DNA of 64,000 nucleotides from Bacillota bacterium (GTDB lineage Bacteria > Bacillota > Clostridia > Acetivibrionales > DSM-1351): positions 1-64,000 of the forward strand of contig JAEYHZ010000038.1 in assembly GCA_023409265.1 (NCBI GenBank), read 5' to 3'. Numbering within the stretch: the stretch's first letter is position 1; each line of letters starts with the position of its first letter. Below the pieces are notes generated by a model, which made no database searches, was not told the DNA's origin, and saw only the letters and a program-made list of their open reading frames with translations. Shown here piece by piece: positions 62,027 through 64,000 of this stretch. The position numbers and the translations under genes are program-made.

Positions 62027-63841
62027 TTATTTCAAAGCCTCTATTTGCTCCGTCAGCATTATTACTTCATCAATTAAGCTTCCTATATAGTCTATAGTAT
62101 TATTTAGCGGCTCTTCAGTAGTAATATCAACTCCTGCCATTTTAGCCAGCTCTACCGGGGTTCTTGTTCCACCCGCCTTCAGAACTTCCTTCCAGGCATC
62201 AACTGCAGGCTGCCCCTCTTTCAGGATTCTTCTGCTTACCTCTGTAGCTATAGTCAGTCCTGCACTGTATGTATAGGAATACAGCTCCATATAGTAATGT
62301 GGCTGTCTCATCCAGGTTAATTCCGCTCCATCATTTATTATTACAGCATCTCCCCAGAATTTTTCCAATACTTCTCTTTTAATTGTACTAAGCTTTGAGG
62401 CCTGAATACTTCCGCCCTCATCTATTATCCTGTAAACTTCCCTTTGATAAGCTGCTTCCAACAGATGTGTTACAAAGTTGTGGTAATACGTATTGCTAAT
62501 AATAGAAGAAAGTACCCATCTTTTGAATTTCAAATCCTTATTTGCCTTCAAAAGATGATTTGCCATAAGGATTTCATTCATTGTCGACGGAGCCTCAACA
62601 AAATATGAGGAAGGTTCCACATCAAATATATTCTGATTTTTATGGGCTAAATAAAAATGCCCTGCATGACCAAGCTCATGAGCAATTGTAAATACATCGC
62701 TCATTCTGTCTGCCCAGGAAAGAAGAATAAATGATTGCCTTTTATATGGAGTTGCGCAAAAAGCGCCGGTTTCCTTGCCAGCGTTTTGGACAAAATCAAT
62801 GCCTCTCCCGTCATATTCTTTTTTTATTATATCCAAATAATCCTCTCCCATTATAGAGAAGGCGTTCTGGATATATTCCCTTGACTCTTCAATAGATATC
62901 CTGGGTTCATAATCAGGATCAATTGCTATTTTTAAATCTGCAAAGGTCATCTCATCAATTTTATGAATTTTTTGAAGCAGTTTAGCATATCTTCTCATAT
63001 GTGGAGCAAGTTTGTCCATTATAATATCTATTTGCCTGTTATAGAGCTCCAAATCAACCCTTTGATTGAATAAAAGACTGTCAAAAACAGAGTTAAAACC
63101 TCTTAAAGTGGATAAGGTTTTTTCTTTTTGAACCTGGGTTTGATAAGCTGCCGCAAAAGTGTTCTGATACTCTTTCAGCTTTGAGGAAAAAGCGTCAAAT
63201 GCGGCTCTTCTTATTTCAGTATTGTTATCATACTCCCAAACATTTTCAAAAAGAACAAAACTAAGAGGATATTCTTTTCCATCAAAAATGAAGTTTTCAA
63301 AATTCATATCCGACAATTTTGACTGGTTATATATTGAGTATGGTGAGTTTAAGGCTCCTGACAGCGCAGATAGGACTCTTTCCGCTTCAGGATGAAGAGC
63401 ATGTTCCTTATTTCTTTTTATTTCCTTTAAAAAATTTGAGTTTTCACAGGACTCTCTTATTGCAATATCAATGATTTTATCATCCAATGCTATTATTTCG
63501 CTTTTTATAAAGCTCAGTCTGCTCTCCACATCCGACGCAATATTCATAAACCGGATACTTCTGTCCAGAGCCGGCATATCAGTTCTGTCGACAGCTACCT
63601 GAAGGTCTGCATAGGATGAAGTCAAGCTCATTATTTCATATACTGTTTTCAAGTAATTCAGGCATTCATTTAGACTTTCAGGTGAATTAAGTTTTCCCTT
63701 AAACTTGGTTTCAAGGTTTGAAACCCGCTCCTGCAAGTCTTTAACGGCAAGAGCATACTGTTCTTCGTTTTTATATATTACCGACAAGTCCCAGGTTAAT
63801 GACTGATCTACCTCAGTCCTATTCTTTAAACTATTTTCCAT
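62027..63841 (-). CDS. pepF: M3-family oligoendopeptidase F
   Basis: 604 residues behind GGAGGG. Zinc motif HELGH with His388, Glu389 and a downstream Glu in SYFVEAPSTMNEIL. The N-terminal helical oligopeptide-binding domain (SLTWDLSVIYKNEEQY) is typical of PepF. It degrades peptides of about 7-17 residues in the cytoplasm. It is preceded by a possible overlapping leader frame (see 63826-63885). Confidence 0.93.
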   Translation of the reverse strand: MENSLKNRTEVDQSLTWDLSVIYKNEEQYALAVKDLQERVSNLETKFKGKLNSPESLNECLNYLKTVYEIMSLTSSYADLQVAVDRTDMPALDRSIRFMNIASDVESRLSFIKSEIIALDDKIIDIAIRESCENSNFLKEIKRNKEHALHPEAERVLSALSGALNSPYSIYNQSKLSDMNFENFIFDGKEYPLSFVLFENVWEYDNNTEIRRAAFDAFSSKLKEYQNTFAAAYQTQVQKEKTLSTLRGFNSVFDSLLFNQRVDLELYNRQIDIIMDKLAPHMRRYAKLLQKIHKIDEMTFADLKIAIDPDYEPRISIEESREYIQNAFSIMGEDYLDIIKKEYDGRGIDFVQNAGKETGAFCATPYKRQSFILLSWADRMSDVFTIAHELGHAGHFYLAHKNQNIFDVEPSSYFVEAPSTMNEILMANHLLKANKDLKFKRWVLSSIISNTYYHNFVTHLLEAAYQREVYRIIDEGGSIQASKLSTIKREVLEKFWGDAVIINDGAELTWMRQPHYYMELYSYTYSAGLTIATEVSRRILKEGQPAVDAWKEVLKAGGTRTPVELAKMAGVDITTEEPLNNTIDYIGSLIDEVIMLTEQIEALK

Positions 63842-63885
63842 CCACTACCCTCCATTTTTAATAGCCCATTAATCATAATAGCCAT
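63826..63885 (-). CDS. Possible 19-codon leader frame overlapping the pepF start
   Basis: The frame MAIMINGLLKMEGSGWKIV (ATG at 63883-63885) has AAAGGTG at good spacing and overlaps the first 16 bases of pepF in another frame; the pepF ribosome binding site is inside it. If translated, it would couple ribosome flow into pepF. A short frame of this size can arise by chance, and no homology supports it. Confidence 0.35.
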   Translation of the reverse strand: MAIMINGLLKMEGSGWKIV

Positions 63886-64000
63886 ATTAATCACCTTTAA
63901 CAATTCAAAAAAACACTTATAACAGTATATTAACCCTCTTTAACGCATTTTGCTATAGTGAAATTTTGAAGCACTTCCCATTATTGAGAAAAATAGCTCT

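Overview
The window comes from a low-GC, Gram-positive anaerobe of the class Clostridia. Gene content suggests a mesophilic, plant-polysaccharide-using clostridium of the Ruminiclostridium (Clostridium cellulolyticum/papyrosolvens) type. The evidence is AT-rich intergenic DNA, strong GGAGG ribosome binding sites, frequent GTG and TTG starts, two rubrerythrins of opposite domain order, HelD, a clostridial PAP2/phospholipid-methyltransferase cluster and GH42/GH43 glycosidases. Genus is inference from gene content, not from a marker gene. No rRNA, tRNA or CRISPR array was found.

Layout. 1-2.6 kb: the 5' part of an AIM24-family gene, a GNAT acetyltransferase, and an IS1595-like element holding its transposase and a decayed small reading frame. 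2.6-7.6 kb: PdxA-family dehydrogenase and a VOC protein, divergent from a LacI regulator and GH42 beta-galactosidase. 7.6-15 kb: a GntR-controlled ABC exporter with clear operators, a zinc phospholipase C-like protein, a membrane protein and TetR regulator separated by an unexplained highly structured sequence, pfkA and psd. 15-21.3 kb: L,D-transpeptidase, metallo-beta-lactamase-fold and GNAT proteins, then an overlapping gene string (methyltransferase, PAP2, response regulator, histidine kinase, YfjL-like protein) that looks like an envelope-lipid module. 21.4-27.2 kb: SIMPL protein behind a large palindrome, HelD, an unknown membrane protein, and GH43 preceded by the remnant of a GH2 gene.

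27.4-39 kb: mostly housekeeping and redox genes: reverse rubrerythrin, CDF transporter, DUF445 protein, EngB, MATE transporter, acyl-CoA synthetase, TrhA/hemolysin III, an iron-type alcohol dehydrogenase with two Rex-like boxes, rubrerythrin, and a PNPOx/HxlR divergent pair. 39-47 kb: a polyamine uptake operon (XRE-cupin regulator, potABCD) with a nested palindromic promoter, and a polar amino-acid ABC transporter. 47-49 kb: M23 endopeptidase and polysaccharide deacetylase for the cell wall.

49-60 kb is a sulfur region: an SsuABC-like transporter, cysK, metNIQ, an Rrf2 regulator without the cluster cysteines (CymR-like), a trans-sulfuration enzyme and an orphan larE. The promoters of metN, the regulator gene and larE carry nearly the same 20-bp sequence, and its GGAATACTA core also lies ahead of the SsuABC-like genes, so the regulator probably controls all of them and itself. 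Between metQ and cysK sit two copies of a 245-bp repeat, each ending in a 20-bp-stem hairpin. The window ends with topB and pepF, the latter overlapped at its start by a possible 19-codon leader frame.
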